Origin: Lactococcus fujiensis JCM 16395 | GTDB taxonomy: Bacteria; Bacillota; Bacilli; Lactobacillales; Streptococcaceae | Length of the DNA stretch: 64,000 nucleotides | NCBI RefSeq assembly: GCF_002441655.1 | Contig: NZ_JXJU01000004.1 | Coordinates: forward strand, 1 to 64,000 | Reading direction: 5' to 3' | Shown: positions 19,428 to 30,755 of the stretch, one piece after another | Layout of the letters: each line of letters opens with the position of its first letter | Position numbering within the stretch: the stretch's first letter is position 1 | Notes under the pieces: generated by a model | The model's database searches: none | What the model saw: only the letters and a program-made list of their open reading frames with translations | Told to the model about the DNA's origin: nothing | Program-made: the position numbers and the translations under genes

Positions 19428-22400
19428 TTAATTTGCTTTATCAGTATCAATCAAAGTTTGTTCTTTTTCTTCAGCTTCAGCAACAATTGTTTCTTGTTCT
19501 TCAAGCATTTCAGGGGTTACATCAGGTTCAATTTGACGATTATCCATATCTTCATCCAATTCACGCAAGTCAATGGTATTGTGATCCGCATCAAGGACAA
19601 TCATATCAAGTCCGAGGGATTGTAATTCTTTAACCAATACGCGGAATGATTCTGGAAGACCTGGACGAGGGATACGTTCGCCTTTAACGATGGCTTCGTA
19701 AGCACGTGTACGTCCAATAACGTCATCTGATTTATAGGTCAAAATTTCTTGAAGGACGTTGGATGCACCATAAGCTTCAAGGGCCCATACTTCCATTTCT
19801 CCGAAACGTTGTCCACCAAACTGAGCTTTCCCACCGAGTGGTTGTTGTGTAACAAGTGAATAAGGACCTACTGAACGAGCATGAAGTTTATCATCAACCA
19901 TATGGTGAAGTTTAATCATATACATGACACCGACAGAAATACGGTTATCAAATGGTTCACCAGTACGACCGTCATAGAGGACAGTTTTTGCATCGGTTGC
20001 TAGTCCAGCTTCTTTAACAGTATCCCAAATTTCGTCATCGGATGCACCATCAAAGACTGGTGTTGCAATATGTAATCCAAGTTGACGTGCAGCCATACCT
20101 AAGTGGAGTTCTTTAACTTGTCCAATATTCATACGTGAAGGCACACCAAGTGGATTCAGCATGATATCAATAGGTGTTCCATCTGGTAAATAAGGCATAT
20201 CTTCAACAGGAACGATGTTTGAAACGACACCTTTATTACCATGTCGTCCAGACATTTTATCACCGACACGAATCTTACGTTTTTGAGCAATAAAGACGCG
20301 GACAAGTGTATTTACACCTGAAGGCAATTCGTCACCATTGTCGCGAGTAAAGACGTGAACTTGGTGAACGATTCCGCCACCGCCGTGAGGAACACGAAGT
20401 GAGGTATCACGAACTTCACGTGCTTTTTCACCAAAGATTGCACGGAGCAAACGTTCTTCTGGTGTTGGGTCAGTCTCACCTTTAGGTGTTACTTTACCAA
20501 CAAGAATGTCGCCATCTTTAACCTCAGCACCAATGCGGATAATTCCGTCTTCGTCGAGGTTTTTGATTGCTTCATCCCCGACGTTTGGAATTTCGCGTGT
20601 GATTTCTTCAGGGCCAAGTTTTGTATCACGTGTTTCTGATTCGTATTCTTCAATGGCAACTGATGTATAAACGTCATCTTTGACCATCCGTTCTGACATG
20701 ATGACGGCATCTTCAAAGTTATAACCTTCCCAAGTCATATAAGCGATAAGTGGGTTGTTACCCAATGCTAATTCGCCATTTTCCATCGAAGGACCGTTGA
20801 TAACGACGTCATCTTTTTCAACTTTATCACCCAATTTGACGAGTGGACGTTGATTGTACGATGTACCAGAGTTAGAACGTTGATATTTAGTAACATTGTA
20901 GATGTCAAGTTCGCCTGATGTGCGACGGATACGTACTTCGTTTCCGTCAACATATTCGACGATTCCATCATGCTTAGCGATACTTGCAGCACCTGAGTCA
21001 TGGGCAATTTGATATTCCATACCTGTACCGACCCAAGGACTGTGTGGATCAATTAAAGGTACAGCTTGACGTTGCATGTTGGCACCCATAAGTGCACGGT
21101 TTGAGTCATCATTTTCCAAGAATGGAATACAAGCAGCAGCAGTCGCAACTACCTGCTTAGGTGAAACATCCATATAATCAATACTTGAAGATTCAACTTC
21201 AATATTGTTCCCTTGGTGACGGGCCATTACTGTTTCTGATTCAAAACGATTATCGTCAGTTAAGCGAGAGTTGGCTTGCGCAACTGTATAGTTGTCTTCT
21301 TCATCAGCAGTCAAATATTCCACTTCTGAGGTAACATGCCCTGTTGCGCGGTCAACACGACGGAAAGGAGACATGATGAATCCATATTCGTTGATTTTGG
21401 CATAAGTAGACAAGTTATTAATCAACCCGATATTTGGACCTTCAGGGGTTTCAATTGGGCACATCCGACCATAGTGAGTGTAGTGAACGTCACGAACTTC
21501 ATATGACGCGCGGTCACGTGAAATACCACCAGGGCCTAAGGCAGAGAAACGACGTTTATGTGAAAGTTCAGACAAAGGATTATGTTGGTCCATGAACTGT
21601 GAAAGTTGAGAAGAACCGAAGAATTCTTTGATTGAAGCTGTCACTGGACGAATATTTATCAACCCTTGAGGTGTGATGTTTTCATTTTCAGTTGATGACA
21701 TCCGTTCACGAATGACACGTTCCATACGAGAAAGTCCGATACGAACTTGGTTTTGCAAAAGTTCGCCGACTGAGCGAATACGACGGTTTCCGAGGTGGTC
21801 GATATCATCAACTTTCCCAATTCCTTCGAAAAGACCAAGCCAGTAATTGATGTTTGCAATAACATCAGCAGGTTTCAAGACACGGTCTTCTGGTGCAATT
21901 TGTCCATTCGACATCAAAGTAATGATACGCTCTGGATTGTTTGGAGAATAAACTTTAAGTGTTTGAATTTCGATTGGTTCTGGAATTACAGCATCATCTG
22001 AAGGTTGGAAGACAGTCATTCCGTAACCATTGTCGAGCAATGGTTCAATGATATTCAATACATCACGTGTCACAACTGTATCAGATTCAACAAGGATTTC
22101 TCCTGTTTCTGGGTCAACAATTGGTTCAGCAAGTGTCAAATTAAGCAAACGATTTTTGAGTGCCAACTTTTTGTTGAATTTATAACGTCCAACAGGTGCG
22201 AAGTCATAGCGACGTGGATCGAAGAAACGTGCCATCAAAAGGCCACGTGAACTATCAGCTGTTTTTGGTTCACCTGGACGCAAACGGTCATAAATATCTT
22301 TAAGGGCTTCTTCTACACGTGTGTCCGAAGGGTTTTTGTGAACATCCTTGCTCAAAGTTGTTTCGAGTAATTCACTCTCACCAAAAAGTTCACGAATTTC

Positions 22401-23015
22401 TTCGTCTGAACCAAAACCAAGCGCACGTACCATTGTTGTGAATGTTAATTTACGTGTCCGGTCAATACGAACGTAACCCACGCCTTTAGCGTCTGTATCA
22501 AGTTCAAACCAAGCACCACGGTTAGGGATGGTTGTATGTCCATAGCTTTCAAGACCGTTTTTGTCTGTTTTAAGATGGAAATATGAACCCGGGCTACGGA
22601 CCAATTGGCTGACGATTAAACGTTCAGAACCATTATTGATAAATGTACCCATTTCAGTCATTAGTGGGAAATCTCCGAAGAAAACTTCTTGAGTTTTCAA
22701 TTCGCCAGTTTCTTTATTCACGAGACGGAAAGTTACATAAATAGGTGCTGAATAGTTGGCATCATGTGCGCGAGCTTCTTCAACAGTGTATTTTGGTGTC
22801 TTCATTTCGTAGCCTACGAACTCAAGTTCCATTGTTCCAGCAAAGTTGTCGATTGGGAACATCTCTTTGAATACATCTGCGAGGCCAGTGTCGAGAAAGT
22901 TTTGATAACTTGAAGTTTGAACTTCAATCAGATTTGGCAATCCGATTACTTCTTTGATGCGTGAAAAACTGCGTCTTGTACGGTGCTTACCGTATTGTAC
23001 GTCATGTCCTGCCAA
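19428..23015 (-). CDS. rpoB: RNA polymerase subunit beta
   Basis: 1195 residues of the beta subunit. The rifampicin pocket ([20 protein letters not shown]), the fork loop ([15 protein letters not shown]) and the C-terminal clamp region ([20 protein letters not shown]) are visible and look wild type by eye. The start codon is TTG, chosen by GAGGAG seven bases upstream. A leader of about 260 bases precedes it. Cotranscribed with rpoC. Confidence 0.97.
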   Translation of the reverse strand: MAGHDVQYGKHRTRRSFSRIKEVIGLPNLIEVQTSSYQNFLDTGLADVFKEMFPIDNFAGTMELEFVGYEMKTPKYTVEEARAHDANYSAPIYVTFRLVNKETGELKTQEVFFGDFPLMTEMGTFINNGSERLIVSQLVRSPGSYFHLKTDKNGLESYGHTTIPNRGAWFELDTDAKGVGYVRIDRTRKLTFTTMVRALGFGSDEEIRELFGESELLETTLSKDVHKNPSDTRVEEALKDIYDRLRPGEPKTADSSRGLLMARFFDPRRYDFAPVGRYKFNKKLALKNRLLNLTLAEPIVDPETGEILVESDTVVTRDVLNIIEPLLDNGYGMTVFQPSDDAVIPEPIEIQTLKVYSPNNPERIITLMSNGQIAPEDRVLKPADVIANINYWLGLFEGIGKVDDIDHLGNRRIRSVGELLQNQVRIGLSRMERVIRERMSSTENENITPQGLINIRPVTASIKEFFGSSQLSQFMDQHNPLSELSHKRRFSALGPGGISRDRASYEVRDVHYTHYGRMCPIETPEGPNIGLINNLSTYAKINEYGFIMSPFRRVDRATGHVTSEVEYLTADEEDNYTVAQANSRLTDDNRFESETVMARHQGNNIEVESSSIDYMDVSPKQVVATAAACIPFLENDDSNRALMGANMQRQAVPLIDPHSPWVGTGMEYQIAHDSGAASIAKHDGIVEYVDGNEVRIRRTSGELDIYNVTKYQRSNSGTSYNQRPLVKLGDKVEKDDVVINGPSMENGELALGNNPLIAYMTWEGYNFEDAVIMSERMVKDDVYTSVAIEEYESETRDTKLGPEEITREIPNVGDEAIKNLDEDGIIRIGAEVKDGDILVGKVTPKGETDPTPEERLLRAIFGEKAREVRDTSLRVPHGGGGIVHQVHVFTRDNGDELPSGVNTLVRVFIAQKRKIRVGDKMSGRHGNKGVVSNIVPVEDMPYLPDGTPIDIMLNPLGVPSRMNIGQVKELHLGMAARQLGLHIATPVFDGASDDEIWDTVKEAGLATDAKTVLYDGRTGEPFDNRISVGVMYMIKLHHMVDDKLHARSVGPYSLVTQQPLGGKAQFGGQRFGEMEVWALEAYGASNVLQEILTYKSDDVIGRTRAYEAIVKGERIPRPGLPESFRVLVKELQSLGLDMIVLDADHNTIDLRELDEDMDNRQIEPDVTPEMLEEQETIVAEAEEKEQTLIDTDKAN

Positions 23016-23276
23016 GTTGTTTCTCCTCTATTGATTATCTGCATGAGGTATTTAACAAATTTGTTAAAACCTCCTGTAGTGTTAAATAAGTTTAGTTTGA
23101 GATTTTGATGAGATTTACATTAAAAATTCTGAAAAGTCAGTAGTTTGTCTTTTTAACAACATTTCAGGATTTTCTTGTAAAAAAACGCCAAAAAAGCAAC
23201 GAGAAACTGTCGTTTTTCGCTGCTTACAAGACCCGCAGGGACAAGAGATCCTTTGGGTTTTGCTGACAAACCATTA
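23016..23276 (-). ncRNA. rpoB leader RNA, Lacto-rpoB-like
   Basis: The transcript leader is about 260 bases. It contains a hairpin around the perfect 18-base palindrome TTTAACAAATTTGTTAAA (23051-23068), flanked by GAGGT and ACCTC which extend the stem, and further hairpins upstream. A conserved structured leader called the Lacto-rpoB motif is known before rpoB in Lactobacillales. I assign it by position; I could not align it to the model. Confidence 0.5.
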
Positions 23277-23282
23277 ACTCCT

Positions 23283-23311
23283 ATTATAGCACGAATTGTC
23301 AATAATGACAA
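23283..23311 (-). promoter_or_regulatory. rpoB promoter
   Basis: Minus-strand TTGTCA (23306-23311), 17-base spacer, TGC-TATAAT (23283-23288). The -35 lies in a perfect inverted repeat TTGTCA-ATAA-TGACAA (23296-23311), related to the dispersed palindrome. Confidence 0.75.
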
Positions 23312-23410
23312 GGTTCTTGCTTATAACTTTTTCCAATTTTACCTAATGAATTTCAAAAATTTCCTGAATTTTAATCAACCTTTATGCTTTGTTATCCTTC
23401 AATTTTATTC

Positions 23411-23434
23411 AAAAAAGCTGACTAAAAGTCAGCT
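23411..23434 (-). terminator. Terminator overlapping the end of the ATL gene
   Basis: Minus-strand AGCTGACT/AGTCAGCT stem (23416-23434) with six T after it. The stop codon TAG of the ATL gene lies in the loop. Confidence 0.85.
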
Positions 23435-23739
23435 CTTTTTATGTTGATCTTACCGGTATCTGAAACTTCAACCCCTTCAAGGCAAAGCAAGCGAATTTGT
23501 TCGACCTTACCAGCTCCTGTCAAGCCAATTCGTCCATCCGCTCTGATCACTCGCCACCAAGGAAGTTCATACGTGTCAGAAAGACCATGCAAGGCTCTGG
23601 CAACTTGTCTGGCACCATTGATTAGACCAGCTCGCAAGGCAATATCACGGTAGGATGAAAATTGACCGTATGGGATTAACCTGATTTCCTGGATGATTTT
23701 CTGAGTTTCGGGCTTTAATTGATTGTAGTCTTTTACCAT
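23422..23739 (-). CDS. Alkyltransferase-like (ATL) DNA-damage protein
   Basis: 105 residues, the MGMT DNA-binding domain alone: IRLIPYGQFSSYRDIALRAG (helix-turn-helix) and ARQVARALHGL. The catalytic PCHRV of true O6-alkylguanine transferases reads P60-W61-W62-R63-V64, so the acceptor cysteine is tryptophan and no methyl transfer is possible. Proteins with W in this place (ATL type) bind alkylated guanine and hand it to nucleotide excision repair. Its ATG overlaps the end of pepO, so it is probably translated by coupling. Confidence 0.85.
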   Translation of the reverse strand: MVKDYNQLKPETQKIIQEIRLIPYGQFSSYRDIALRAGLINGARQVARALHGLSDTYELPWWRVIRADGRIGLTGAGKVEQIRLLCLEGVEVSDTGKINIKRADF

Positions 23740-25616
23740 ATCTTGACGCGATTTTCAGGTGCGCGATACATTTTGTCTGTACTGACCACGTCAAATATTT
23801 CATAAAATTCTTCAAGATTAGTTGGTGGAATGTTGGCACGGAGTTCGGCAGGTGCATGGACATCCATCGACAAAAGCATTTGTTGGAATTCAAGACTTGC
23901 TTTATTTCGCCAAATTCTTGCCCATTGACTAAAGAAATCTTCAAGGTTGACATCTGCCTCTTCTTTTGCGGCGGTCAGGGCTGCGGTAATTCCACCTTGA
24001 TCAGCAATATTTTCTGAAACAATTAATTTTCCATTTGCTTTTCCGGCAGCAGTTTCAACACCATCAAATTCAGCAATCATTTCATCTTGTTTCTTTTCAA
24101 ATGCAGCATAATCTTCATCGGTCCACCAACGATTCAAGTTCCCAAATTTGTCGAATTGAGCCCCATTATTATCAAAAGCATGAGAAATTTCATGAGCTAT
24201 AACTGCACCGATTCCACCATAATTTTGTGATGTCGATTGTTCCAAACTATAAAATGGGGCTTGCAAAATGGCCGCTGGGAAGAATATAGAGTTTGAATCA
24301 GACGTATAATAGGCATTTACCATATGTGCTGGCATTTGCCATTCTTTCTTGTCCACTTCTTCAGCATACTTTTCATAATGACGGGCTGTTAATATTTCAT
24401 CAAATTTCACGGCATCTTCGTAGAGCGTTCCGTCGGTTGTTTTCAAGCGACTGTAGTATTCAGGCAGTTGGTCGGGGTAAGCGATATTGACCGTAATTGC
24501 GTCCAGCTTTTCAATCGCCTTTTGACGTGTACCTTCACTAAGCCAGGTATTTGTACGGAGGCGGTTTTGATAAACTTTAATCATTTTATCAGTCATATTT
24601 TTTACATCGGCCTTGGCCTCATCACCAAAATATTTTTTACCGTAGTAAAGGCCAATCACTTGACTAAAATAGCTCTCAGCAACATCGAGTTGATGCTTCT
24701 CTTGCTTGCGAGGCTCTGCAACATTGGATAGTTTACGACTGAAAGCAGATCCTTTTACTCGTAAATCTTCAGACAAATAAGTCGTTGCTTTACGTGCTGC
24801 TTTAGCCAACATCCATGCTTTAATTAATGTCCAATTTGTTTCATTAACAAGATGATTAAATTGTTCATAGAAGCGTTCTTCAAAGACGATTACTTTTTCA
24901 GGCAATTCATGGATTAAGTTTTCAATGACTGAAACAAAATCAAGACTTTCAAGGTGACCGACAAATTCAGCACTGCTGACAGGGTGATACAATTCTGCAT
25001 ACTTAGCCCATTCTTCTGAAGTATTGGCTGACGGAACAAGCAGGGCATCGAATTTCACAGCGTTTTCTGCTATTTGTTCTGCGTTTTCTACTCCGAATGC
25101 CGAAAGAATTTCAGCCGAGTTCGTTTGCCAAAAATCGAGGAGTTCAGCTTTACGTGGATGTCCTTCCTCATAATAGGTAGTGTCTGGTAAGATAAGACCT
25201 GGGCCAGTCAGAACAAGGGCGTGATGAATGGCATCTTTCATATCAGATTCAATCGCCAAAGTGAATGGTAATGCGGCTTGTGAATGTAGAATTAAATCAG
25301 AAACGTGAGCCTTAAAATCCTCGAAGTCTTTTAAGTCTATAATTTTTTTCAATTCATTTATGACAGCTGAAAAATCATCTGAATTCCGTTTTTCCCATTG
25401 TCCAGCTTTCACATAAAATTTAATGGCTTCAAGTAATTCAGAATTCTGCGTTGGAAAATGAATTGACAAATCAGTCAAATCTTTAGTTAAATTTTTTTCG
25501 ATTTCGAGAACTAATTCATCAAATGCTGAAATTCTAGGCTTATCAGCAGGGATTTCGGTTGTTTCGAGCCACTCTTTATTGACGGCTTCAAAAAGGTTGT
25601 CTTGAACTTTTGTCAT
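23733..25616 (-). CDS. pepO: Neutral endopeptidase PepO
   Basis: 627 residues, an M13-family zinc endopeptidase that cleaves casein-derived oligopeptides in the lactococcal cytoplasm. Zinc site HEISH in VIAHEISHAFDNNGAQFD, third ligand E in SENIADQGG, substrate-binding HMVNAYYTSDSN. No signal peptide, as for lactococcal PepO. The ATG at 25616 (MTKVQDNLFEAVN) has GGAG seven bases upstream and gives the known length of 627; the reading frame is open four codons further. The promoter is an extended -10 (TGT-TATAAT) at 25657-25662. Confidence 0.96.
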   Translation of the reverse strand: MTKVQDNLFEAVNKEWLETTEIPADKPRISAFDELVLEIEKNLTKDLTDLSIHFPTQNSELLEAIKFYVKAGQWEKRNSDDFSAVINELKKIIDLKDFEDFKAHVSDLILHSQAALPFTLAIESDMKDAIHHALVLTGPGLILPDTTYYEEGHPRKAELLDFWQTNSAEILSAFGVENAEQIAENAVKFDALLVPSANTSEEWAKYAELYHPVSSAEFVGHLESLDFVSVIENLIHELPEKVIVFEERFYEQFNHLVNETNWTLIKAWMLAKAARKATTYLSEDLRVKGSAFSRKLSNVAEPRKQEKHQLDVAESYFSQVIGLYYGKKYFGDEAKADVKNMTDKMIKVYQNRLRTNTWLSEGTRQKAIEKLDAITVNIAYPDQLPEYYSRLKTTDGTLYEDAVKFDEILTARHYEKYAEEVDKKEWQMPAHMVNAYYTSDSNSIFFPAAILQAPFYSLEQSTSQNYGGIGAVIAHEISHAFDNNGAQFDKFGNLNRWWTDEDYAAFEKKQDEMIAEFDGVETAAGKANGKLIVSENIADQGGITAALTAAKEEADVNLEDFFSQWARIWRNKASLEFQQMLLSMDVHAPAELRANIPPTNLEEFYEIFDVVSTDKMYRAPENRVKIW

Positions 25617-25656
25617 AATAGTCTCCATTATTTATATTTTCTATATTATTCTCACA

Positions 25657-25665
25657 ATTATAACA
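25657..25665 (-). promoter_or_regulatory. Extended -10 promoter of pepO
   Basis: Minus-strand TGT-TATAAT, about 40 bases before the pepO ATG and immediately after the murJ terminator. Confidence 0.6.
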
Positions 25666-25666
25666 T

Positions 25667-25687
25667 AAAAAGCCCCACAGGGCTTTT
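25667..25687 (-). terminator. Terminator of murJ
   Basis: AAAAGCCC/GGGCTTTT stem with a short loop, followed by T residues on the minus strand. Confidence 0.75.
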
Positions 25688-25688
25688 C

Positions 25689-27356
25689 TTAAATATGTAA
25701 TTTACGGCGTAAACTTGTGCCTTTTGCGCCAAACCATTTTTCAAGCAAACCTAATTGGGCAGCGAGGTAAAGATAGACATAGAAACCTGCTCCACCACAA
25801 ATTAGTACAAGGAGTGCCGAACCAGTCCGACTTGGTGTTTTGCCCACAACAAATCCCAAAATAAGCTCGAGTAGAACAACCACGATTGACATGATCAGTG
25901 TCAGCAAAGTAGCTCCCTGAATACCACGAATCGTATTTTTAATTGAAAAACGGGTCAACTGATGCAGTTTTTTGACGAAAAGATAGTCTCCAAAAAGGAA
26001 TGCAATAGTCGTTGCTATCAATGGCCCATACGAATGGAAAAGCCATATTGCAGGAACTTGCAAGACTAATTTGGCCACTAACATTGCCACAAAAAAGCGC
26101 ATCGCTAATCTTTTATGATCCATTACCGTTAACGGTGGGTAGACTAACATATAAAGTCCTAAAAGGAAACTTTGCAACACAGTAAAGACAAACAAGGCAA
26201 TTTGGAAAGATGAGGGAACCTGATAAAAGAGGGTGTAGATTGGCTTTGTCAGTAAGGACATTCCCACAATGGCAGGTAACATAAATCCGACATAAAGTTG
26301 AAAATTATACCCTACAAGAGCTGCAAGTGCATGGCGGTTTCCTTTGACGTAATGTTCAGTGATTAAAGGGTCTGATACTGAGCCTAAAGTCAAAGCAACC
26401 CCAAGTAACAACAATGTTAGTTTATCAGTGTTAGCAGAAAAGTAAGAGAGGAAGTCCATCAATGTACTGTGACTAAAACTCGTAAACATCGGCATAAAAT
26501 GCATAAATGTTGAATTATCAATCAAACGGAATACTTGTGTTGCCGACCCTAAAACGATGAAAGGAACGGCCGTACGCATCGTATCACGGAGCACTTGTAT
26601 CGAATTAATTTTAGTCTTGGATGGACCAGGATGCAACAGGTGATGCAGATTTCCTGATTTCCAAAGATAAAATAGTAAAACCAGATACGAAGCGACCATG
26701 CCGACAAAAGCTGCAAAAGTGGATTGCGTCACAGCATTTTGCCAATTATGAGAGCCTAATTTCATGATTGCAAAAGCTGTGACGAGCATCCAAATAATTC
26801 GGATAACTTGTTCACAAAGTTGACTCATGGCATAGGCTTTCATTTGATTAAGCCCTTGGAAATAGCCTCGAATAACAGACATCGATGGGAATAGTAAGAT
26901 GGCCAGAGATAAACTTCTAATCACTGGTACGAGTGCCTCTTTTCCACCAAGAATATTGGCGAGCGGCACAGCGAAAACTGACATAATGACAGCGAAAATA
27001 ACACCTAAAACAGTCATTACAGCAAGCATTTGCCGAACGAGTCGATAGCCCATGTTGTAATCACCTAGCGTGTTATAACGAGCGACTTCACGCGCCACAG
27101 CAGATGGGATCCCTACTGTTGAAACGAGCAAAAAGAGGGCGTAAATATTATAACCCATGCTATACAGTGCATTGGCTTGATTTCCTGCCGCTCCCATCCA
27201 GGCATACCAAGGAATGATATAAATAACCCCTAGTACTTTCCCTATCATATCGGCCCCAGTTCGCCAAGCCGTACCCGAAAGCATTTGGGCTTTTGCTTTA
27301 TCAGCACCCGTTTTCATATTTTTTTGTGGTTTTTTATGCTGTTCGATATTTTCCAT
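25689..27356 (-). CDS. murJ: Lipid II flippase, MurJ/YtgP type
   Basis: 555 residues, about 14 membrane helices, MviN/MATE-like polysaccharide transporter family. [20 protein letters not shown] at the N-terminus and [20 protein letters not shown] are typical of the Gram-positive YtgP/MurJ branch. It is thought to move lipid II across the membrane. It diverges from murE, the arrangement seen in streptococci. TAAAAT lies six bases before the ATG, so this gene may also be transcribed without a leader. Confidence 0.85.
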   Translation of the reverse strand: MENIEQHKKPQKNMKTGADKAKAQMLSGTAWRTGADMIGKVLGVIYIIPWYAWMGAAGNQANALYSMGYNIYALFLLVSTVGIPSAVAREVARYNTLGDYNMGYRLVRQMLAVMTVLGVIFAVIMSVFAVPLANILGGKEALVPVIRSLSLAILLFPSMSVIRGYFQGLNQMKAYAMSQLCEQVIRIIWMLVTAFAIMKLGSHNWQNAVTQSTFAAFVGMVASYLVLLFYLWKSGNLHHLLHPGPSKTKINSIQVLRDTMRTAVPFIVLGSATQVFRLIDNSTFMHFMPMFTSFSHSTLMDFLSYFSANTDKLTLLLLGVALTLGSVSDPLITEHYVKGNRHALAALVGYNFQLYVGFMLPAIVGMSLLTKPIYTLFYQVPSSFQIALFVFTVLQSFLLGLYMLVYPPLTVMDHKRLAMRFFVAMLVAKLVLQVPAIWLFHSYGPLIATTIAFLFGDYLFVKKLHQLTRFSIKNTIRGIQGATLLTLIMSIVVVLLELILGFVVGKTPSRTGSALLVLICGGAGFYVYLYLAAQLGLLEKWFGAKGTSLRRKLHI

Positions 27357-27411
27357 TTCTCTATTTTACCTTAATTTAGCTTTTTTTGGAAGAAAATATT
27401 ATAATAAACAC
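27357..27411. promoter_or_regulatory. Divergent murJ/murE promoter region, 55 bp
   Basis: Rightward TATAAT (27400-27405) lies six bases before the murE ATG. Leftward TAAAAT (27363-27368) lies six bases before the murJ ATG, and another leftward TATAAT overlaps the rightward box in the palindrome TATTATAATA (27397-27406). Both mRNAs would be leaderless or almost so. Confidence 0.6.
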
Positions 27412-28863
27412 ATGATAAGTTTACTACAAATTTTACAAATCCTGAAGAAAGATAACAATTTTCGTGAAATTGTCTTTGAGGGAGAATATTATTATCAATG
27501 GGATCAAGCGGTTGAATTTGCCAATCTTTCCTATGATAGTCGCGCCTGCGATTCAGAAACTTTATTTTTTGCAAAAGGAATCAATTTTAAAGGCGAATAT
27601 TTGTCAGGTTTAGACGTGCCATTCTATATTAGTGAGGTAGATTATGAGGTAGATTTACCCGCAATCATCGTAAGTAATGTCAAACGAGCCCTGTCACTTA
27701 TCGCACAAGCCTTTTATGATTATCCACAAAATAAATTAACAACATTAGCTATAACAGGTACGAAAGGTAAGACAACATCAGCCTATTTTGCCAAGTCTAT
27801 TTTGGACGAAATGAACGACAATAAGACGGCACTCCTTTCAACTGCCCAAACGACTCTAGATGGTCAAAATTATTTCAAATCAGAACTGACCACTCCAGAA
27901 AGTCTAGATTTGATGAAAATGATGGCAACCGCTGTTAGTAATGGTATGACACACCTCGTTATGGAAGTTTCGAGTCAAGCCTATAAAACAGAAAGAGTCT
28001 ACGGCTTAGATTTTGACGTAGCAGGCTTTACTAATTTCTTCCCCGACCATATTGGTAAAAACGAGCATCCAACAATGGAAGACTATTTCTATTGTAAGAG
28101 TCAACTCATTGAACACGCCAGTTATTTTGTCGCGAATCATGAAATGAGCCACTTCAATCTGGTTGAACAAAAACTCGCCGCGTTTGGTGTTCCAGCTGAT
28201 TTTTATGGGGCTGGGTCAGATAACACCATTATCCAATCTGATCAATTTCATTTTGAGACATCAGGGAAAGTTGGATCAGCATTTGACATCCGACTTTTGG
28301 GCCGTTTCAATCAAGAAAATGCCTTGGCTACTGCTTTGATGACTTCACACTTGGGCGCAAGTCTTGAGCAAATAAAAGCTGGTCTTGCAAAAGCTGTTGT
28401 GCCAGGTCGAATGGAATTGTTAACTGCACGTAATGGGGCGCACATTTATGTTGACTATGCCCACAATGGTGTCTCTCTTGAGAATTTAGTTGGTGTGGTT
28501 GAAAGTCATCATTCTGGTAATCTCCAGCTTATTCTTGGTGCAACGGGAAATAAAGGTGAAAGTCGTCGGAAAGACTTTGGACAAGTTATTGAGAATCACA
28601 AACGTCTCAACGTTATTTTGACAACTGATGATTCTAATTATGAAGCCCCTTCTGTCATTGCTGACGAAATCAAAGCACACATTGACCGTAACGTTGATTT
28701 CATTCAAGATCGGGAATTGGCCATAAAAGAAGCCATTTCTCGTGTGTCTAATTCATCAGATGCGGTCATCATTGCTGGGAAAGGAACAGATAAATTTCAA
28801 CTCTACATGGGTCAACGCGTTCCTTATATAGGCGATACCTCAGCTGCAGAAAAATATTTATAA
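27412..28863 (+). CDS. murE: UDP-MurNAc-L-Ala-D-Glu:L-lysine ligase
   Basis: 483 residues of the Mur ligase family. The ATP loop is TGTKGKTT (115-122), [10 protein letters not shown] and the C-terminal GKGTDKFQL are typical. At the amino-acid-selecting position it has DDSNYEAP instead of the DNPR motif of diaminopimelate-adding enzymes, consistent with the lysine-type peptidoglycan of lactococci. No ribosome-binding site sits at the usual distance; the -10 box is six bases upstream, so a leaderless start is likely. Confidence 0.94.
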   Translation: MISLLQILQILKKDNNFREIVFEGEYYYQWDQAVEFANLSYDSRACDSETLFFAKGINFKGEYLSGLDVPFYISEVDYEVDLPAIIVSNVKRALSLIAQAFYDYPQNKLTTLAITGTKGKTTSAYFAKSILDEMNDNKTALLSTAQTTLDGQNYFKSELTTPESLDLMKMMATAVSNGMTHLVMEVSSQAYKTERVYGLDFDVAGFTNFFPDHIGKNEHPTMEDYFYCKSQLIEHASYFVANHEMSHFNLVEQKLAAFGVPADFYGAGSDNTIIQSDQFHFETSGKVGSAFDIRLLGRFNQENALATALMTSHLGASLEQIKAGLAKAVVPGRMELLTARNGAHIYVDYAHNGVSLENLVGVVESHHSGNLQLILGATGNKGESRRKDFGQVIENHKRLNVILTTDDSNYEAPSVIADEIKAHIDRNVDFIQDRELAIKEAISRVSNSSDAVIIAGKGTDKFQLYMGQRVPYIGDTSAAEKYL

Positions 28864-28900
28864 AAATGACAAGAATGTTAAGCTTAAGCTTATCATTTTT
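28863..28900 (+). terminator. Terminator of murE
   Basis: AAATGACAAG pairs with CTTATCATTT with one mismatch, followed by T residues. Confidence 0.65.
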
Positions 28901-28949
28901 TATACATTTGAAGTGAATTTTTAAATTATATTACGTATAATAAAGAGAC

Positions 28950-30725
28950 ATGAATTTAGAACAAGCATTAAAGGACCACTTCGGGTATGAAACTTTCCGA
29001 ACGGGTCAAAAACAGATTATTGAACAAGTTTTAGCAGGCAAAGATACACTGGGTATTTTACCTACAGGGGCAGGAAAATCAATTTGCTATCAGCTCCCTG
29101 CGCTTCTATTAGATGGATTGACCTTAGTTATCTCTCCTCTGATTTCACTCATGAAAGATCAAGTTGATTCACTCAACATTGAGGGGATTCCAGCAACTTA
29201 TATCAATTCTACGGTTAATGAATTTGAAACACAAATCCGCTTAAATCAAGTGGCTAGTGGTGAAATAAAACTTTTATTTATTGCACCTGAACGTTTCGAA
29301 ATCAGTTCATTCAATCAATTTTTAAAAAGATTACCGATCGCTTTAGTTGCCGTTGATGAGGCACACTGCATTAGTCAATGGGGACATGATTTCCGTCCAT
29401 CTTATGTCGAATTTGCTAAACATTTGAGCGACTTACCCACGCATCCAACGCTCTTAGCTTTGACCGCTACAGCAACGCCTGCTGTCAGTGCTGACATTCA
29501 AAAGCTGTTGGAAATCCCTGTCGATCAGACCGTTCAAACAGGTTTTCTCCGAGAAAACCTACGTTTTGAAGTGGTAAAAGGGCAAGACAAGCGGGCTTTT
29601 TTGAAAAAATATTTAAAACAACACACTGATCAATCTGGTATCATTTACGCCAGCACGCGTAAAGAAGTTGAACAACTTTGCGAAGCACTTATTAAAGCAA
29701 AGATAAAAGCAACGATGTATCATGCTGGTCTGTCTGAAAAAGAGCGCCAAGAAAATCAAGAGGCTTTCCTTTTTGATGAACGTCCGATTATGGTGGCGAC
29801 TAATGCTTTTGGAATGGGAATCAATAAGAGTAACGTTCGATTCGTCATTCATTATGCTATTCCATCAACCATGGAAGCCTATTATCAAGAAGCAGGCCGT
29901 GCCGGTCGTGATGGACTTCCATCAGATGCCATTTTATTCTATTCGCCAAACGATGCACGCTTACGTGCCTATTTCATTGAACAGTCTGAATCAGATCAAC
30001 GACATAAAGCAAATGAATATGACAAGCTTCGGCAGATGCAAGCTTATGCCAATTGCGAAACTTGTTTACAACGATTCATTTTGCAATATTTTGGAGACGA
30101 CGGCGAGGACTGTCACAAATGTCAAAACTGCCTTGACGAACGCGACCAACAAGATATAACGATCGATACACAAAAGGTCTTGTCTTGTGTCATCCGAATG
30201 AAAGAAAGATTTGGAAAAACAACAGTTGCACAAGTTCTAGTGGGGTCAAAAAGTAAGGGACTCGCAAATTGGAATTTTGATCAGCTCTCCACTTATGGCA
30301 TTATGAAAGGAACGTCTCAAAAATCAATAAGTGAATTAATTGATTTCCTGACGGCTGAGAATTACCTTAAAATCAGTACTGGAAAATTTCCCTTACTTTC
30401 TGTTTCACAAAAAGGCACAAAAGTTTTGCGCAGTGAATTAAATGTTTTTCGTAAATCGACGCTCATCAAAACGGTCAGCTCAAAAGAAAATTCGACATAT
30501 TCAGAAACTAATTTTGAAGCACTCCGCCAATTAAGATTAGAAATTGCTAAATCAGAAAACGTTCCACCATTCATGATTTTTTCAGATGCGAGTCTACGTG
30601 ATATGAGTGCCATTTTACCTCAAAACGAAGAGGAATTCTTACTAGTCTCTGGAGTGGGACCCGTCAAATTGAAAAAATATGGACGCCCCTTCTTAACTAA
30701 AATTTCTGAAATAAAAAAAAACTGA
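28950..30725 (+). CDS. recQ: ATP-dependent DNA helicase RecQ
   Basis: 591 residues. Walker A PTGAGKSICYQLP (38-50), DEAH box with the RecQ extension VDEAHCISQWGHDFRPSY, arginine-finger motif QEAGRAGRDG, zinc site C-x-C (CETCLQRF with CHKCQNC), winged helix, and an HRDC domain in the last 75 residues. It unwinds DNA in recombination repair. TATAAT (28936-28941) lies eight bases before the ATG, leaving a leader of at most about three bases, though AAAGAG overlaps it. Confidence 0.95.
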   Translation: MNLEQALKDHFGYETFRTGQKQIIEQVLAGKDTLGILPTGAGKSICYQLPALLLDGLTLVISPLISLMKDQVDSLNIEGIPATYINSTVNEFETQIRLNQVASGEIKLLFIAPERFEISSFNQFLKRLPIALVAVDEAHCISQWGHDFRPSYVEFAKHLSDLPTHPTLLALTATATPAVSADIQKLLEIPVDQTVQTGFLRENLRFEVVKGQDKRAFLKKYLKQHTDQSGIIYASTRKEVEQLCEALIKAKIKATMYHAGLSEKERQENQEAFLFDERPIMVATNAFGMGINKSNVRFVIHYAIPSTMEAYYQEAGRAGRDGLPSDAILFYSPNDARLRAYFIEQSESDQRHKANEYDKLRQMQAYANCETCLQRFILQYFGDDGEDCHKCQNCLDERDQQDITIDTQKVLSCVIRMKERFGKTTVAQVLVGSKSKGLANWNFDQLSTYGIMKGTSQKSISELIDFLTAENYLKISTGKFPLLSVSQKGTKVLRSELNVFRKSTLIKTVSSKENSTYSETNFEALRQLRLEIAKSENVPPFMIFSDASLRDMSAILPQNEEEFLLVSGVGPVKLKKYGRPFLTKISEIKKN

Positions 30726-30745
30726 GTTCATTCAGTTCTTTTTTA
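30714..30745. terminator. Bidirectional terminator between recQ and the permease
   Basis: AACTGA (30720-30725) pairs with TCAGTT (30732-30737), with A/T runs on both sides. The recQ stop is in the stem. Confidence 0.75.
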
Positions 30746-30755
30746 TTTCGTAAAT

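Noticed and set aside
15864-23000. Plus-strand open frames of 60-108 codons opposite rpoB and rpoC
   Set aside because: They are mirror frames of strongly conserved coding sequence without ribosome-binding sites or family resemblance.
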